From Hydractinia symbiolongicarpus (lineage: Eukaryota; Cnidaria; Hydrozoa; Anthoathecata; Hydractiniidae): DNA of 64,000 nt. Within the stretch, counting starts at the first letter, position 1. Every line of letters begins with the position of its first letter. The stretch is taken from NCBI RefSeq assembly GCF_029227915.1, contig NC_079886.1, positions 6,510,001 through 6,574,000 of the forward strand. The letters are read 5' to 3'. Below, one piece after another: positions 61,065-64,000 of this stretch. The position numbers and the translations under genes were made by a program. The notes under the pieces were generated by a model that saw only the letters and a program-made list of their open reading frames with translations, made no database searches and was not told the origin of the DNA.

Positions 61065-61400
61065 ATATTAAGCCCCATGGAAAGATCCACTAAAACAGAA
61101 GAAAAATAGAAAAAAAAAGATTGCATATACAAAATTTTTTAAGACTGATCAGAATGTTTAACTTCGTTAGCTTTCAATGAATGGTTAAGGAGACATAAGG
61201 ATTTGTGACATCAACATTCCATCAGTTAACTATATATACTTTAGAAATTTGGTCCCATTTTGGTCCTAGTTTAGTTACCCAGGGATGAGATAATGTCAGT
61301 TATTTTCATTCGTTTCGATGTTTTTTTGCATTTCCATGTTGCATTGCAATGCAATGACTTCACTAAAAATGGTAACATTATTGACGCCAAATTATCCTTT
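61065..61400 (-). repeat. Degenerate Helitron-like relic
   Basis: ACTAGATATTAAGCCCCATGG at the left is the counterpart of the terminus at 38406. Downstream, GGTCCTAGTTTAGTTACCCAGG and GATAATGTCAGTTATTTTCA parallel the block at 39100-39160. Confidence 0.45.
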
Positions 61401-63599
61401 TAACACTAAGAAGGAATTAATTCATCAATTAATAAATGGAGCATAAAAAGATCTTCTTTGCACACAGTTTTTACTTTTGATATACACAGTTAGCATATAT
61501 CTGGTATATGACTGCCATAGGGGCCATCGTAAACAAGGCCTGAGATACACAAAAACATTCCAAGAAAAGCTACAAAGGTGCCGACTCACCGAAAACGCCA
61601 TATATGTTAGGGCGGCAGCAAAACCTGGGCCCGTCCAAAACCACCCAAATTGTGCCCAAAATGCAATGCGTGCAAGGCTCATTGTTCTCATTTAAATTTT
61701 GTTGCGAAGAAGGAAGGTGCTTTTTTGTCGTTTTACTCTCAATTTATTATTTTTGGGATTTAACTACAGCTATATTTATCGAATAAATGATATAAAAAAG
61801 AGTTTTTTCAGAACTTCCACTGTTCAGTATATGACTATTAGTCCACCGTTATGTTTATGTTTGGTATTGGGTACCTTAACCATGCCATAATGTGCCGATA
61901 TGCAAATGCGCTATAATGGCACCGTAGCTGTATAGCAAAGTATATATGGACTTCGTTAAACACAGAAGAGAGACATTTATGTTAATGAAAATATACGCGT
62001 TATAATTTCGTTTACTAACCCTCCGTCATAACCAGAGGTTTCAGTCTAACATCCACTATCACTGCTCGACATTAAAAGAATAAATTATACATTATGGTAG
62101 TAAATGTTTAAAAAAATGTTGTTTCGGGTTGATTCCGGTTTCTCCGTGGCAAAATTTTAAGTTTTTTTTTCAAAACGCCAGAAGTCGTCCGACAGCCCCA
62201 ATGGTTTTTGCAGCGTTTGCGGCGAGTCGGCACCCTCGTGAAAAGCTGCAAATCTTCTAAAAGAACCTTTAGATTCTGGCACTTTTTGTAGGCTTTGCTG
62301 CCAAGTAAAGGGGTTCAAAGTCCAATTTGACATACCGCAATAGAAATTAGAGATGGTATTATATCTATCTCTCTTCTGAAATTATATATTAAGGGTCCGT
62401 CGAAAATTTTTTTCAGGCCCCGTTAGCGGGATATCGCCGCTAAGATTCAGACCCCCTCCCCCCTCTTTTAGCGGATTTCCATCCGTGAAATACACACATT
62501 CGGATAAATCTTGGAAGGCTCAGGGACGTGTTTTGTAGATAAAAGTTTTCGGAATTGATGAGAAGAGGAATTACCTAAAGTAATGATAGCCATACCTAAC
62601 AGCCGCACCTTAGCTGTACCTTAGCCGTACTTAAGAAAATTCGTAATTAGCAGCTCTGTGTAAGACAACTTGCTTCTAAGCTTAAAATTAGTAGCTAATG
62701 TATACCAAAGTTAAATTGTCTAACTTTTATTTCATCTTTTAGGTGAATATCTATGCCGATAAAAATGATGCAAAATGGAGCACTTCATCGTCGAGCCCCA
62801 GTAACCCCCAGGGAATCCTCAATGATGAAATACTGATAATAATAATCTTACATGTATTATAATTTTTATAAAATGATTTTAATACAAATACAAAAGAGAC
62901 TTTTAAAATTGAATGTATGAAAAACATTAGTAAAGTAAGATTGAACATTATTACGCTTCGGACAATATTAGGTTAGGTTCCTGTAATAGCTGTACAGCAG
63001 GCCATTTCGTAAGATTTTAGGCAGGCGTGCGGTAGATCACACGCCTCATACATTCTGCGCATGCGATGCGCGTGCTATCAAAAAGCAAAAACATTTTCTT
63101 TACCCCTGTACACCGCACAGGGGCTGCTGTTTTAGCGTAAGGAACAAACAAAGTGCAAAGTTCCAACAATGTACGGCAAGGAATTTTAACCCATATACGA
63201 AGAAGCAAATTCTTCAAAAGATAGCAGCCACACACTAGGTCGTTAGCGACCTATATCTGTCCTGCATAATACCCCTTGGTCGGCAAAAAGAAAGAACGAA
63301 AGCAAATGGTAGCAATTAAATTCACATTATCAACATTTGGTAAAGACTGCTCATGTGCGATCTATTGTGAGTTCAGTAAAAGAATGATCGTTTATTTTTA
63401 GAGTTCAGTAAAAGAATGATCGTTTATTTTTAAGGTTTATTTAATAAATTTTCTTTGTTATAAATACAATAATTTTTAATTACAGCAACGTTTTGCGCGT
63501 GCGATGAATCGCACGCCTAAACAAATCTGCACGTGTGCGTGCAATCGCACGCTTCTCACAAAATGACCTAAATTTAAATATGGTTGCCAAAATAAGCTA

Positions 63600-63910
63600 G
63601 CTAGCCGTACCTAACTTAATTTTGTTTTTATTGAACATTTGTAGCATTTGAAGATGTTTCTTATATGATAGGACCCAGCCTTACCTTAATATTGTCCAGC
63701 CGTACCTTATTTTAGGTAGCCGTACCTAACCTAATTTCGTTTTTATGGAATAATTTTAGCATTTAAAGATGTTTCTTATACGATAGGACCTAGCCGTACC
63801 TTAATATTGTCCAGCCGTACTTTATTTTGGCTAGCCGTACTTAACTTAATTTCGTTTTTATTGTACATATTTTAGCCTTTAAAGTTCTTTCTTATGTGAT
63901 AGGACCCAAC
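63600..63910. repeat. Tandem repeat of about 116 bp (TAGCCGTACCTAACTTAATTT)
   Basis: The unit begins TAGCCGTACCTAACTTAATT at about 63601, 63717 and 63832, continues CGTTTTTATTG, GATGTTTCTTAT, GATAGGACC and AGCCGTACCTTAATATTGTC, and fades at 63910. Related AGCCGTACCTTAG pieces occur at 62600-62630. Confidence 0.8.
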
Positions 63911-64000
63911 TGTAAAATATATGTTGTCTTATAATTTTCATATTTTTCCTCTCTTTTCCTAACCTATATATCCCCTTTATTTTACTTTACTTGATAAGTC

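Larger units (their letters stand above)
60649..64000. other. Repeat-rich region upstream of the visible WDR75 exons
   Basis: The first WDR75 exon and promoter should lie here or beyond the window. One weak candidate is an ATG on the minus strand at about 62028 with a donor four codons on (MTEG|GT), but its phase does not join 60648 directly. Otherwise there are repeats: a Helitron-like relic near 61065-61400, GCGTGCGAT/ATCGCACGC palindromes at 63025-63080 and 63495-63555, a 32-bp exact tandem duplication at 63370-63433, and the array at 63600-63910. Confidence 0.5.

Noticed and set aside
61425-61691. 88-codon minus-strand frame with MAFS before a donor-like GTGAGT, considered as WDR75 exon 1
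   Set aside because: Its phase does not join 60648, and the sequence does not resemble the WDR75 N-terminus.

Overview
This is a eukaryotic, AT-rich, intron-rich animal locus. Canonical GT-AG exons can be joined by hand into metazoan-specific proteins (integrin alpha, NOSTRIN, WDR75). The gene content, small exons, and repeats (tRNA-derived SINEs, a Penelope-type fragment, short Helitrons, MITEs with a CTCGT-CCCAGGG terminus) best fit a cnidarian, probably a medusozoan or hydrozoan. The species is inferred, not proven.

Layout. 3-173 (+): last coding piece of an unrecognised membrane protein. 4146-7761 (-): a two-exon secreted cystatin whose 3.2-kb intron holds a 60-bp satellite and SINEs. 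9916-11634 (+): an intronless MFSD6-like major-facilitator transporter. 12883-33819 (-): a complete integrin alpha subunit, 33 coding exons and 1065 aa, with FG-GAP propeller, furin-type cleavage site, transmembrane helix and GFFKR tail. 36958-50039 (+): a complete NOSTRIN-type F-BAR/SH3 protein, 16 coding exons and 536 aa, divergent from the integrin gene. 51310-60648 (-): WDR75 (UTP17-type SSU processome WD40 protein), 19 of its coding exons; the first coding exon was not found. 60649-64000 is mostly repeats.

Mobile DNA is concentrated in introns and spacers. The best-defined element is a 2756-bp DNA transposon at 40599-43354 inside a NOSTRIN intron. It has matching termini, a 6-bp target duplication, long inverted arrays of a 19-bp repeat, and two convergent decayed genes: a DDE integrase-like transposase with an N-terminal zinc ribbon, and an accessory protein with a zinc ribbon and a ubiquitin-fold-like C-terminus. 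A 1162-bp TTAA-flanked element, two short Helitrons, a Penelope GIY-YIG relic and several SINE families are also present.

The genes are not an operon and share no pathway: cell adhesion (integrin), membrane trafficking (NOSTRIN), ribosome biogenesis (WDR75), transport (MFSD6-like) and protease inhibition (cystatin). The notable point is linkage: relatives of four of them lie together on human chromosome 2q24-q32, so the window may preserve an ancient animal gene neighbourhood.
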